Assembly (NCBI GenBank): GCA_046704245.1
Contig: JBJKSD010000001.1
Span: forward strand, 6,015-70,014
DNA: 64,000 bases
Direction: 5' to 3'
From: UBA660 sp046704245
Lineage (GTDB): Bacteria > Bacillota_I > Bacilli_A > RF39 > UBA660
Shown: one piece after another, positions 35,471 to 44,361 of the stretch
Layout of the letters: every line of letters starts with the position of its first letter
Position numbering within the stretch: the stretch's first letter is position 1
Program-made: the position numbers and the translations under genes
The notes under the pieces: model-generated
Databases searched by the model: none
Seen by the model: only the letters and a program-made list of their open reading frames with translations
What the model was told of the DNA's origin: nothing

Positions 35471-36067
35471 ATGAAAATGAATTTACCAAATAAGTTAACA
35501 ATGCTTAGGTTAATATTAACTGTTGTTATAATCTTTATCTTATTATTTCCGTTCTATTCAATTAATGTAACTTTTCCCACCTATAAAGTAAATACTATTT
35601 TAGTTGATAGTAAATATGTATTAGCAGGTATCCTATTTATGATAGCATCAATTACTGATTACTTTGATGGTTATATAGCTAAAAAATATAATCTTATCAC
35701 TGACTTTGGCAAGATGATAGATTCAATTGCTGATAAAGTATTAGTTAATTCTGTTCTCATTATCTTAAGTGCTCAAGGTTTTATTCATCCGATTATTCCA
35801 GTTGTTATTATCGTTAGAGATAGTATTACTAATGCCATTAAAATGATTTCAGGTAACAAAGGAAAAGTAATATCAGCTATTCAAACAGGTAGAGTAAAAG
35901 CTGCTTGTTTAATGATAGGTATTATCTTAATGTTATTCTACAATTTACCTTTTGAATTATATAATTTAAAAGTAGCTGACTTCTTATTAATCTTAGCTAC
36001 TATCTTATCAATCATTTCAGGCATTCAATACTACATGATGAATAAACACTTAATATTTGAAAAATAA
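35471..36067 (+). CDS. pgsA: CDP-diacylglycerol-glycerol-3-phosphate 3-phosphatidyltransferase
   Basis: 198 residues with about five membrane segments. The CDP-alcohol transferase motif is DYFDGYIAKKYNLITDFGKM followed by IDSIADK, holding the conserved Asp residues. It makes phosphatidylglycerol phosphate, the precursor of phosphatidylglycerol. The RodZ-like gene is directly upstream and recA follows, the pgsA-recA-rny order of Bacillus. Confidence 0.95.
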   Translation: MKMNLPNKLTMLRLILTVVIIFILLFPFYSINVTFPTYKVNTILVDSKYVLAGILFMIASITDYFDGYIAKKYNLITDFGKMIDSIADKVLVNSVLIILSAQGFIHPIIPVVIIVRDSITNAIKMISGNKGKVISAIQTGRVKAACLMIGIILMLFYNLPFELYNLKVADFLLILATILSIISGIQYYMMNKHLIFEK

Positions 36068-36097
36068 TAAAAAATAAAAGTATTAAAAATAAAGATT

Positions 36098-36133
36098 AAA
36101 AACTCTTATTATTGATAAGAGTTTTTATTTTTT
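36098..36133 (+). terminator. Intrinsic terminator after pgsA
   Basis: AAAACTCTTAT pairs with ATAAGAGTTTT around a 5-base loop, followed by a T-run. Confidence 0.85.
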
Positions 36134-36159
36134 AGTTAACATTTATATACAAAATTAAT

Positions 36160-36173
36160 CAAACAAACGTTCG
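36160..36173 (+). promoter_or_regulatory. LexA (SOS) operator of recA
   Basis: CAAACAAACGTTCG differs at one base from the Bacillus LexA/DinR box CGAAC-N4-GTTCG. It lies just upstream of the recA promoter. Confidence 0.8.
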
Positions 36174-36181
36174 TTTTGCTA

Positions 36182-36221
36182 TTGCTTTTTTAATTGGTTT
36201 AGTATACAATGAATATATAAT
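36182..36221 (+). promoter_or_regulatory. recA promoter region
   Basis: Two overlapping options: TTGCTT (36182-36187), 17 bases, TACAAT (36205-36210); or TTGGTT (36194-36199), 16 bases, TATAAT (36216-36221). Either would be blocked by LexA bound upstream. Confidence 0.6.
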
Positions 36222-36237
36222 GATATGGAGGTAAACA

Positions 36238-37263
36238 ATGAATAAAATAACAGATAAGGATAAAGCCTTAGAACAAGTTTTAAATGAAATAGAAAAACAA
36301 TTTGGTAAAGGTTCAATCATGAAGTTAGGTGAACATAGTCATATTGAAGTAGATACATGTCCTAGTGGATCGATAGCATTAGATATTGCCTTAGGTGTGG
36401 GTGGTTTTCCCAAGGGGAGAATAATTGAAATATTTGGTCCAGAATCAAGTGGTAAGACAACTTTTGCTTTACAGGCGATAGCTGAAGCGCAGAAACAAGG
36501 AGGACGTGCAGCTTTTATCGATGCAGAGCATGCTTTAGATCCAGTATATGCTAAAAAATTAGGGGTTAATATCAATGAATTGTTATTATCACAACCTGAT
36601 ACTGGTGAACAAGCTTTAGAGATATGTGAGGCTTTAGTACGCAGTGAAGCGGTCAATATTATTGTCGTTGATTCAGTAGCAGCCTTAGTACCACAAGCGG
36701 AAATTGAAGGCGAAATGGGCGATAATCACGTTGGTTTACAAGCTAGATTAATGAGTCAGGCCTTAAGAAAATTATCTGGAACTATTGGTAAAACTAAGAC
36801 AACCGCTATCTTTATTAACCAATTACGTGAAAAAATAGGAGTTATGTTTGGTAATCCTGAAACTACTCCTGGTGGTAGAGCCTTAAAGTTTTACTCAACT
36901 ATCCGTTTAGATATTAGAAGAGCTGAACAATTAAAATTAGGTGAAAATGTTATTGGTAATCGCACGATTGTCAAAGTAGTTAAAAATAAAGTGGCCCCAC
37001 CTTTTAAAACAGTTTCAGTTGATATGATCTATGGTGAAGGAATCAGTAGAGAAGGAGAAATAATCGACTTAGCAACTGATGCTAATATTCTAGAAAAAAG
37101 TGGGGCATGGTATGCATATAAAGGAGAAAAAATTGGCCAGGGTAAAGAAAATGTCAAGGCTTTATTAAAAGAAAATACTAAACTTAAAGAAGAATTAGAA
37201 CAAAAAGTTAGAGATTATTATGGTATAGGTGCTAATAAAAAAACGCAAGATAAAGAAAAATAG
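36238..37263 (+). CDS. recA: Recombinase RecA
   Basis: 341 residues. Walker A is GPESSGKTT near residue 67, Walker B IIVVDSVAAL, and the L2 loop area has FINQLREKIGVMFGNPETTPGG. It forms filaments on single-stranded DNA for recombination and triggers LexA cleavage. GGAGGT precedes the ATG. SOS control is supported by the LexA box. Confidence 0.99.
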   Translation: MNKITDKDKALEQVLNEIEKQFGKGSIMKLGEHSHIEVDTCPSGSIALDIALGVGGFPKGRIIEIFGPESSGKTTFALQAIAEAQKQGGRAAFIDAEHALDPVYAKKLGVNINELLLSQPDTGEQALEICEALVRSEAVNIIVVDSVAALVPQAEIEGEMGDNHVGLQARLMSQALRKLSGTIGKTKTTAIFINQLREKIGVMFGNPETTPGGRALKFYSTIRLDIRRAEQLKLGENVIGNRTIVKVVKNKVAPPFKTVSVDMIYGEGISREGEIIDLATDANILEKSGAWYAYKGEKIGQGKENVKALLKENTKLKEELEQKVRDYYGIGANKKTQDKEK

Positions 37264-37285
37264 GACGAATTATCGTCCTTTTCTT
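37262..37285 (+). terminator. Weak terminator after recA
   Basis: GGACGA pairs with TCGTCC; the T-run is short (TTTTC), so some read-through to rny is likely. Confidence 0.55.
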
Positions 37286-37312
37286 GACTTTATATTTAAT
37301 GCCATTTACAAT
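37284..37312 (+). promoter_or_regulatory. Promoter for rny
   Basis: TTGACT (37284-37289), 17 bases, TACAAT (37307-37312), with a second TATAAT overlapping at 37312-37317. Confidence 0.7.
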
Positions 37313-37377
37313 ATAATAGAAGCATTATATTAGATACCATTTTATAATGCTTATTAGAAGGGATATGGAGGTTAATT

Positions 37378-38931
37378 ATGACTAATTATTGGTTCTCCAT
37401 CTTTCTTGTTATGATTGGTATAATTGTTGGGATAGCAGCAATTTTAATTATTAATTACATCAAAGGTAAAACAGCAGCAAATAGAGCTGATAATATAATT
37501 GACAAAGCAAGAAAAGAAGCGGAGCGAATAAAAAGAGATTCTCTTTTAGAAGCTAAAGAAGAAACCTATAAATTAAAATTAGAGGTTGACAAAGAAATAA
37601 AAGAGAAGAAAAATGAAGCTAAAGAAATTGAAGAACGTTTATTACAAAGAGAAAGTAATATTGATCGAAGAGATCAAACACTTCAAAATCGTGAAAATTT
37701 AATAGCGGAAAAAGAAAATACTATAATTGAAAAACAAAGAACCCTACAAGAAGATTATGATGTTTTAGAAGAAAAGAAGAAAGAACAGATTGTATTACTA
37801 GAAAAGATATCTAAACTATCTAAAGATGATGCTCGTAAGATGATTATGAAGCGCGTAGAAGAAGATATTGCTAAGGATATAGCTGAATATATCAAAGAAA
37901 GAGAAGTTGAAGCTGAATTAGAAGTTGATAAGAAAGCTAAAGATCTATTAGTCAACAGTATGCAAAAATATGCAGCTGATGTAGCTAGTGAACAGACAGT
38001 TACAGTTGTCAATTTACCTAATGACGATATGAAAGGCCGTATTATTGGCCGTGAAGGTCGTAATATTAGAACTATTGAAGCTATTACTGGGGTCGATTTA
38101 ATTATCGATGATACTCCAGAAGCGGTCGTCTTATCTAGTTTTGATCCTCTACGTAGAGAAATTGCTAGATTAACTCTTGAAGGATTAATTAAAGATGGAC
38201 GTATTCATCCAGCTCGTATTGAAGAATTATATGATAAAACATGTAAAGAAATAAAGACTAAGATTAGAGAACATGGTGAAGAAGCATTATTTGAATTAGG
38301 TATAACTAAGATGGAACCTGAACTAGTTGATATTTTAGGAAGACTATATTATCGTACTAGTTATGGCCAAAATGCTTTACAACACTCTAAAGAAGTAGCT
38401 CATCTAGCGGGTGTTATTGCTAGCGAGATAGGTGAAAACGTTACTTTAGCTAAAAGAGCTGGTTTATTACATGATATAGGTAAAGCTATCGACCATGAAT
38501 TAGAAGGTAGCCATGTTGAAATAGGTGTCAATCTAGCTAAGAAATATAAAGAAGATAATACCGTTATTAATGCAATAGCATCTCATCATGGTGACGAACA
38601 ACCTAATAGTGTTATTTCCGTATTAATAGCTATCGGTGATGCTCTATCAGCATCAAGACCTGGAGCTAGAAACGATTCATTAGAAAACTATATTAAACGA
38701 TTAGAACAACTAGAAAGTATTGCTAACGATATTGAAGGTGTCGATAAGACCTTTGCAATGCAAGCTGGTAGAGAATTAAGAGTTATTGTTAAACCAGAAA
38801 AAATCGACGACGTAACCAGTTATAAGATAGCTAGAGATATTAAAGAAAAGATTGAACATGAAATGCAATATCCTGGTACTATTAAAATAACTGTTATAAG
38901 AGAAACAAGAGTTCAAGAAGAAGCCAAATAA
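37378..38931 (+). CDS. rny: Ribonuclease Y
   Basis: 517 residues. The N-terminal membrane anchor (SIFLVMIGIIVGIAAILIIN) is followed by a long charged coiled coil, a KH domain (GRIIGREGRNIRTIEAITGV) and an HD domain with LLHDIGKAIDHE near residue 363. It is the membrane-bound endoribonuclease that starts mRNA decay in Bacilli. It runs tail to tail with RNase J, sharing a terminator. Confidence 0.97.
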   Translation: MTNYWFSIFLVMIGIIVGIAAILIINYIKGKTAANRADNIIDKARKEAERIKRDSLLEAKEETYKLKLEVDKEIKEKKNEAKEIEERLLQRESNIDRRDQTLQNRENLIAEKENTIIEKQRTLQEDYDVLEEKKKEQIVLLEKISKLSKDDARKMIMKRVEEDIAKDIAEYIKEREVEAELEVDKKAKDLLVNSMQKYAADVASEQTVTVVNLPNDDMKGRIIGREGRNIRTIEAITGVDLIIDDTPEAVVLSSFDPLRREIARLTLEGLIKDGRIHPARIEELYDKTCKEIKTKIREHGEEALFELGITKMEPELVDILGRLYYRTSYGQNALQHSKEVAHLAGVIASEIGENVTLAKRAGLLHDIGKAIDHELEGSHVEIGVNLAKKYKEDNTVINAIASHHGDEQPNSVISVLIAIGDALSASRPGARNDSLENYIKRLEQLESIANDIEGVDKTFAMQAGRELRVIVKPEKIDDVTSYKIARDIKEKIEHEMQYPGTIKITVIRETRVQEEAK

Positions 38932-38958
38932 AAAAGAGCTAATTATTTAGCTCTTTTA
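38932..38958. terminator. Bidirectional terminator
   Basis: AAGAGCTAA pairs with TTAGCTCTT across the end of both genes; serves rny (plus) and RNase J (minus). Confidence 0.8.
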
Positions 38959-40625
38959 TTTTTCACATCCATTATGACAGGTAAGATAATTGGTTTTCTA
39001 CCTGTTTTTTCATATATAAATGGTGCTATTTCTTGAATAAGGTTATTCTTTAATTCTTGATAATTTAATCTAGATGTCTTTAAACTTTTTATAATAATAG
39101 TATTAGCCATATTACTAATCTCTTTAATTAATTCTTCATTCTCGTTTATTTGAATAAACCCTCTAGTAGTAACTGTCGGTTTTATCAATAACTCATTTCT
39201 TTTAACATTAATATTAGCAATAATAACTAATATACCATCACTAGACATAATCTTACGGTCTTTAATAACAATACTACCAATTATCCCAATACGATTACCA
39301 TCGATATAAACATTAGTAGCTGGTACAGTACCATTCTTTTTAATATCATTTCTATTCATTAATAGTACATCCCCATTATCTAACACAAAGGTATTCTTTT
39401 TAGGTATATCACATTCAATAGCAATATCAGCGTGCTTTTTTAACATGCGATAATCACCATGATAAGGCATAAAATATTGAGGATTAATAAGTCTAATCAT
39501 CAATTTTAATTCTTCCACTGGCGCATGCCCCGATGTATGTACTTCACTTAAAGTAGTATTAGTATATACTTCAACACCTTTTAAATATAATTTATTAATA
39601 GTACGAGATATACTAGCAGCATTACCAGGAATAGGTGAAGATGAAAATATTACTATATCTCCAGGAATAACCTGTATTTGTTTATGTGATCCATCAGCTA
39701 TTCTAGATAGAGCAGCTAGTGGTTCACCTTGTGATCCAGTACATAAAATAGCTATCTGATTATGAGGTAAACTATTAGCTGTTTCAGCATCAACTATAAT
39801 ATCATCTTTAATATATCCGCAACTAACACCAATCTCTAATTGGGTTTCCATACTTCTACCAAAGACCGCAATTTTACGATTATTAGCACGACAAGTTTCA
39901 ACAATATGTTTTAAACGATAGACATTAGAAGCAAAAGTAGCAATAATTACGCGACCATTATGTCTTTTAATAATTTCACTTAAAGCCTCATCAACTTTTG
40001 ATTCACTCATCGATACCCCTTCAACTAAGGCATTAGTACTATCACTTAATAATAACTTAACCCCTTTACTACCAATTCTAGCCATCTTATGGATATCAGC
40101 CATCGGTCCAATAGGAGTCCAATCAAACTTAAAATCACCAGTAAGAACAATAGTTCCATTAGGTGTTTGAATAGATAATCCATGTGAATCAGGAATAGAG
40201 TGAGTTGTTCTAAAGAATTCTATTTCCAAATGTCTAAATTTTATTTTAGTATTCTCATCATAATAATTAATATTTTTATAGTTAATATTTCTTTCTTCTA
40301 ATTTCTTTTTAATTAATCCTGCTGCTTGTTTAGTAGCATAGATAATAGGAATATTAATAGTCTGTAATAAAAAAGGAATACCCCCAATATGATCTTCATG
40401 TCCATGGGTAATAATAAGAGCTTTTATCTTATTTTGATTTTCCTTTAAAAAACTATAATCAGGTATAACATAATCAATACCTAATAATTCTTCTTCAGGA
40501 AAAGCTACTCCCGCATCAATAATAATTAATTCATTATCATGCATTATACAATACATATTTTTTCCTACTTCACCCAGGCCGCCCAGGGCAAATATTTTAG
40601 TGTCATTACTTTCAAAAAACTTCAT
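38943..40625 (-). CDS. rnj: Ribonuclease J
   Basis: 560 residues. The metallo-beta-lactamase motif THGHEDHIGG is near residue 75, with the beta-CASP region (GSQGEPLAALSRIA, TSGHAPVEEL) and a C-terminal domain. It is a 5'-3' exonuclease and endonuclease for mRNA and rRNA processing. Only one RNase J is in the window, so J1 versus J2 cannot be decided. AAAGGAG precedes the ATG. Confidence 0.96.
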   Translation of the reverse strand: MKFFESNDTKIFALGGLGEVGKNMYCIMHDNELIIIDAGVAFPEEELLGIDYVIPDYSFLKENQNKIKALIITHGHEDHIGGIPFLLQTINIPIIYATKQAAGLIKKKLEERNINYKNINYYDENTKIKFRHLEIEFFRTTHSIPDSHGLSIQTPNGTIVLTGDFKFDWTPIGPMADIHKMARIGSKGVKLLLSDSTNALVEGVSMSESKVDEALSEIIKRHNGRVIIATFASNVYRLKHIVETCRANNRKIAVFGRSMETQLEIGVSCGYIKDDIIVDAETANSLPHNQIAILCTGSQGEPLAALSRIADGSHKQIQVIPGDIVIFSSSPIPGNAASISRTINKLYLKGVEVYTNTTLSEVHTSGHAPVEELKLMIRLINPQYFMPYHGDYRMLKKHADIAIECDIPKKNTFVLDNGDVLLMNRNDIKKNGTVPATNVYIDGNRIGIIGSIVIKDRKIMSSDGILVIIANINVKRNELLIKPTVTTRGFIQINENEELIKEISNMANTIIIKSLKTSRLNYQELKNNLIQEIAPFIYEKTGRKPIILPVIMDVKNKRAK

Positions 40626-40669
40626 ATAAATCTCCTTTCTTTTTTGTTTATAAAGTATTAACTTATAAC

Positions 40670-40699
40670 ATTATAATATTATTTTAGGGAAAAGTCTAA
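40670..40699 (-). promoter_or_regulatory. Promoter for RNase J
   Basis: On the minus strand TTAGAC (40694-40699), 18 bases, TATAAT (40670-40675). Confidence 0.6.
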
Positions 40700-40708
40700 T
40701 ATTAAAAC

Positions 40709-40741
40709 AAAAAAACTAAAGAATATTCTTTAGTTTTAATC
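40709..40741 (-). terminator. Terminator of the duplicated membrane locus
   Basis: AAAACTAAAGAAT and ATTCTTTAGTTTT are exact reverse complements (40712-40737), with a T-run in the minus direction. Confidence 0.85.
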
Positions 40742-40742
40742 T

Positions 40743-41156
40743 TTACTGCTCTATTTTAGTAAGAATTAAATCATAAATAATTAATCCCGCTATTAACATT
40801 ATAAAATATATCATATTATTACTTATAAAAAAGGTATTAATTGGAATGATGGGCTTAGTACTAACTAAAATAATATCATGTGCAATCATAAATGTATCAA
40901 AAAGAGCCCTTAGAATTACAATCAGCATAAAAATAAATGAATATATACAAGTAAGATTATATGAGTTATTATATTTAATTTTTTTATTATTTTTTATATG
41001 TTGCTTAATAAATAATACTATTAATATTAAAATTAAAGGATAAAAAATAAAGGTAATAAAAACATTAGTAGTTAGATAATACTCTGGAAAAATCATGAAG
41101 GGTAGTAATATCAGTAAGAATAATATATTGCGTATCCAATATAACAATTTATTCAT
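40743..41156 (-). CDS. Four-helix membrane protein, duplicated pair member B2
   Basis: 137 residues with four membrane segments. It shares with B1 (41827-42288) NLTCIYSFIFMLIVILRA and FFISNNMIYF. Its start overlaps A2 by 8 bases, so they are translationally coupled. The ATG codes MNKLLYWIRN, like MSKYLFIIRN in B1. The family is unknown; the constant pairing suggests a two-part membrane complex. Confidence 0.75.
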   Translation of the reverse strand: MNKLLYWIRNILFLLILLPFMIFPEYYLTTNVFITFIFYPLILILIVLFIKQHIKNNKKIKYNNSYNLTCIYSFIFMLIVILRALFDTFMIAHDIILVSTKPIIPINTFFISNNMIYFIMLIAGLIIYDLILTKIEQ

Positions 41157-41808
41157 TTAAATTTCCTCCTAACTGGCTTAAAAACCAATTTGTTTCAAAT
41201 TGTAGTTGTCTACTATATAAATTATAATAATTAGCAAGCAAATTAATTTCTAAGATTCGGCTTAATAAAGGATATCCAGTTAAATATTCACCTACATGAT
41301 ATTCATAATTTAATCTAAATTGTTCCTGTATAATATCTATATTTATCATTCCTGTATATAATTGAGTATCCAACAGTTCTTTAAAACCTTTTATATTTGT
41401 ATCATATTTATCCATTATAATACTATTTTCCCTTAGTGGGGTGATACATTTATTAGCAACATCTGAAAAAAGTTTATTTTTATCTTTAATATTTATTTTC
41501 ATTTTTCCTTTATAATCTAAAATAGTGGCTGTTTCAAGTTTAGATAAACAGTTTTTTAAGTTATTATTAAAAGCTGTTAAATCCTTTTTACTAATTTGAC
41601 CAGTATAACTATTAATATTGATTGAATCAAGACTAGTTTTAATAGCTTTTAGATTTTGCTTAAAGGTATTTAAATGGCTGACCTTATTGAAGTCAATTAT
41701 TTCTGTCTTCCTAATATCTAAAAAATGAAATATATTGATAATAATGCCAAACGATGTAATTGCTACAATTAAAAAAACTAATATTTTTATAAATAAATTC
41801 TTTTTCAT
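41149..41808 (-). CDS. Membrane-anchored protein, duplicated pair member A2
   Basis: 219 residues. One N-terminal anchor (about 7-27, IKILVFLIVAITSFGIIINI), then a helical outer domain with two Cys, in NNLKNCLSKLE and ANKCITPL, also found in paralogue A1. Conserved SYTGQ and ending FETNWFLSQLGG. GGAGGATAT precedes the ATG. The likely outside location and paired Cys suggest a disulfide-stabilised sensor or ligand-binding domain, but function is unknown. Confidence 0.75.
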   Translation of the reverse strand: MKKNLFIKILVFLIVAITSFGIIINIFHFLDIRKTEIIDFNKVSHLNTFKQNLKAIKTSLDSININSYTGQISKKDLTAFNNNLKNCLSKLETATILDYKGKMKINIKDKNKLFSDVANKCITPLRENSIIMDKYDTNIKGFKELLDTQLYTGMINIDIIQEQFRLNYEYHVGEYLTGYPLLSRILEINLLANYYNLYSRQLQFETNWFLSQLGGNLNE

Positions 41809-41809
41809 T

Positions 41810-41839
41810 ATATCCTCCTATAATAATTATAAAATATTT
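41810..41839. repeat. 30-base direct repeat, copy 1
   Basis: Identical over 30 bases to 42935-42964. On the minus strand it carries the ribosome binding site of A2 and, at the same time, the last codons and stop of B1, marking the tandem duplication joint. Confidence 0.85.
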
Positions 41840-42288
41840 CCATTTGGAGTCTTTTCTTTGTTTGTTTTTCTAGGAATATTAAGCAAAATATTATAAATAT
41901 CTAAACCTATTATCATAGGTAAAAAATATTTCATATTACTACTAATAAAGAAAGTATGAAATTTAGAAATATGAAGTTCTCCAGATGTTGTTAAAAAAGC
42001 ATTACTATCTTTAATAATTATATATGAATCCCATTGACTTCTAAGTATTACTATTAATATAAAGATAAATGATACTATACAAGTAAAATTAAAGAGTCTA
42101 TTTAAATTTATATCATTCTTTTTATAAATATATTGAATTAAGAAAAGTATTCCCAATATTATTATAAATATATAAAATATATATGGTAGTTTTTCTCCCC
42201 ATTTTACTATTTCGCTATAACCAAATAATAATGGGATGATTATTATTACATATAAAATATTACGAATAATAAATAAATATTTACTCAT
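41827..42288 (-). CDS. Four-helix membrane protein, duplicated pair member B1
   Basis: 153 residues from the ATG at 42288 (8-base overlap with A1, as in B2/A2); an ATG nine bases earlier is possible. Four membrane segments; FNFTCIVSFIFILIVILRS and FFISSNMKYF match B2. Its C-terminus is longer than that of B2 by about 15 residues, ending in PNGNIL, whose last codons lie in the 30-base repeat. No family is recognised. Confidence 0.75.
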   Translation of the reverse strand: MSKYLFIIRNILYVIIIIPLLFGYSEIVKWGEKLPYIFYIFIIILGILFLIQYIYKKNDINLNRLFNFTCIVSFIFILIVILRSQWDSYIIIKDSNAFLTTSGELHISKFHTFFISSNMKYFLPMIIGLDIYNILLNIPRKTNKEKTPNGNIL

Positions 42289-42934
42289 TATTATCATCTC
42301 CTATCTGATCATATAACCAATTAGTAATAAACTCTAATTGAGCTATCAGTGCATAATGGTAACTTGCTATATTGTATAAATCTTGTTTATATTCCATTAA
42401 ATAGTTCTGTGAATCAATAGCATAGTAATTATAATTACTATATACTTTTTGCATAATTGGTTCGCGACTTACCATTCCTAATAACAATTGGGGAGTTAAT
42501 AATTTATCTATTTGTTTTAAATGGGTATCATTTTCGGCAATCATTTTAATAGATTGATTTATAGGTAGAGTACATCCATTATCATCTTTAGTAATTAAAT
42601 AATAGATATCTTTTACTGAAATATTTTCTTTATCTTTTAAGGATAAAATAGGGCTTTTCTCTAAACTATCTAGACAACTATTAATATTAGTATTAACTTT
42701 AGTTAAAATGGTTTTATCCAACTGACCAGTATAATTATCAATATTAATCTTTTCAATGGCTCCTTTAGTACTTTTTAAAGTATCCTTAAACTCTTTATAA
42801 GGGCTTATCTCCTTAAAATTGATTGTTTCAGTTCTTCTAATTTCCATAAAATGAATAATATTACTGATAATACCAAACGATGCAATTGATAGTACAATAA
42901 AAGCTAATAATTTAATAAATAAATTCTTGTTCAT
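42281..42934 (-). CDS. Membrane-anchored protein, duplicated pair member A1
   Basis: 217 residues, paralogue of A2: NKNLFIKLLAFIVLSIASFG anchor, then IRRTETINFKEIS, YTGQLDK, the two Cys (NINSCLDSLE and DNGCTLP) and an ending FITNWLYDQIGDD. The first gene of the four-gene unit on the minus strand; the region 42935-43050 upstream is AT-rich and contains the second repeat copy and presumably the promoter. Confidence 0.75.
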   Translation of the reverse strand: MNKNLFIKLLAFIVLSIASFGIISNIIHFMEIRRTETINFKEISPYKEFKDTLKSTKGAIEKINIDNYTGQLDKTILTKVNTNINSCLDSLEKSPILSLKDKENISVKDIYYLITKDDNGCTLPINQSIKMIAENDTHLKQIDKLLTPQLLLGMVSREPIMQKVYSNYNYYAIDSQNYLMEYKQDLYNIASYHYALIAQLEFITNWLYDQIGDDNNE

Positions 42935-42964
42935 ATATCCTCCTATAATAATTATAAAATATTT
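42935..42964. repeat. 30-base direct repeat, copy 2
   Basis: Identical to 41810-41839. Here it is the untranslated region upstream of A1, with its ribosome binding site GGAGGATAT. Confidence 0.85.
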
Positions 42965-43054
42965 TTATTATGATGGATAATAATTAAATAACACAGATGT
43001 AAACAAGAAGTAAACAACTATTAGTACTAAAATATAGGAAAATAACAATATTTT

Positions 43055-43063
43055 TGTTATAAT
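43055..43063 (+). promoter_or_regulatory. Extended -10 promoter for ftsY
   Basis: TGTTATAAT, 18 bases before the ftsY start; no good -35. Confidence 0.65.
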
Positions 43064-43081
43064 ACTGAGTAGGTGATTAAC

Positions 43082-44047
43082 GTGGGTTTATTTAACAGAA
43101 TTAAAACCTTATTTAAAAAAGATACTGAAGTGAAGGTATATAGTGAAGCTTTATCTAAAACAAGAAAAGATTTTGTATCAAAATTAATTAATCTTACTAA
43201 TAGACATCAAAAAATTACGGATGAATTTTTTGAAGAATTAGAAGAAATATTAATTATGGCTGATATTGGGGTTGATACAGTATTAAATTTTATTGAACGT
43301 TTAAAAAAGAGAGTTAATAGTGAAAAAATAATTAATCCCCATGATTTAAAAGAAGTTATTGTTGATGAATTATTTGTTATTTATGTAGGTAATGAAATAA
43401 TAGTTAATAAGATTAATTATAGTGCTACTAAACCAACAGTTATCTTATTTGTTGGCGTTAATGGTACAGGTAAAACAACTACGATTGGTAAATTAGCGTA
43501 TCAATTAAAAAACGAAGGTAGAAAAGTAATGTTAGTTGCAGGAGACACTTTTCGTGCTGGAGCGACAGAACAAATAGAAGAGTGGGGTAAAAGAGTAGGA
43601 GTTAAAGTAATAGGTAAGGTAGGTAATGATCCTGCTAGTGTTATTTATACTGCCTTAGAAGAAGCTAAGCAAGATAACTATGATGTTGTTTTAATAGATA
43701 CAGCTGGTCGTTTACAAAATAAAGTTAATTTAATGCAAGAGTTAGGTAAAATAAATAAAGTTATTAATAATTTAGTACCTAATGCTCCTCATGAAACCTT
43801 ATTAGTAATTGATGCTACTACTGGGCAAAATGGTATTAGTCAAGCTAAAGCCTTTAAAGAGATTACTAATGTTACTGGTATAGTATTAACTAAACTAGAT
43901 GGTACAGCTAAAGGTGGTATAGTATTAGCTATTAAAGAAGAAATAAATATACCTGTTAAATTTATAGGGCTTGGTGAAAAACTAGATGATTTAAAGGTAT
44001 TTGATATTGAAAAATATATTTATGGTCTATTTGAAGAGATGATGTAG
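43082..44047 (+). CDS. ftsY: Signal recognition particle receptor FtsY
   Basis: 321 residues from GTG at 43082, giving MGLFNRIKTLFKK, the usual FtsY start; AGGTGAT precedes it and the in-frame GTG at 43073 is part of that site. NG domain with GVNGTGKTTTIGK near residue 124, DTAGRLQ and TKLDGTAKGG. It is the membrane receptor for ribosomes carrying SRP. It is in one operon with ylxM and ffh. Confidence 0.97.
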   Translation: MGLFNRIKTLFKKDTEVKVYSEALSKTRKDFVSKLINLTNRHQKITDEFFEELEEILIMADIGVDTVLNFIERLKKRVNSEKIINPHDLKEVIVDELFVIYVGNEIIVNKINYSATKPTVILFVGVNGTGKTTTIGKLAYQLKNEGRKVMLVAGDTFRAGATEQIEEWGKRVGVKVIGKVGNDPASVIYTALEEAKQDNYDVVLIDTAGRLQNKVNLMQELGKINKVINNLVPNAPHETLLVIDATTGQNGISQAKAFKEITNVTGIVLTKLDGTAKGGIVLAIKEEINIPVKFIGLGEKLDDLKVFDIEKYIYGLFEEMM

Positions 44048-44055
44048 GTGAGATA

Positions 44056-44349
44056 ATGGATAATGTTACTTATTTAACTATTCTATATGATTTTTATGGT
44101 GAATTACTTAATAATAAACAACAGTTATACTTTACTGATTATTACTTTAATAATCTATCTTTAAGTGAAATGAGTGAAAACTTTAAAGTAAGTAGAAACG
44201 CTATTCATAAACAATTAAAAAGTATTGAACATAAATTATATGAATATGAACAAAAATTAAAATTATATAAAAAAAGTCAAAAACTACAATCTATTATTGA
44301 TAAGATAGAAGATAAGCAAATAAAAGATAAATTAAAAGACTTATTATAA
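44056..44349 (+). CDS. ylxM: SRP-associated protein YlxM
   Basis: 97 residues. LYDFYGELLNNKQQLYFTDYY and the HTH SLSEMSENFKVSRNAIHKQL fit the YlxM family, which lies next to ffh in Bacilli and mollicutes and modulates SRP. Gap to ftsY 8 bases and to ffh 12 bases. Confidence 0.93.
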   Translation: MDNVTYLTILYDFYGELLNNKQQLYFTDYYFNNLSLSEMSENFKVSRNAIHKQLKSIEHKLYEYEQKLKLYKKSQKLQSIIDKIEDKQIKDKLKDLL

Positions 44350-44361
44350 AGGTGTGATAAT

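Noticed and set aside
40743..42964. CRISPR or tandem repeat array
   Set aside because: The 30-base repeat occurs only twice, 1.1 kb apart, and is explained by gene duplication.
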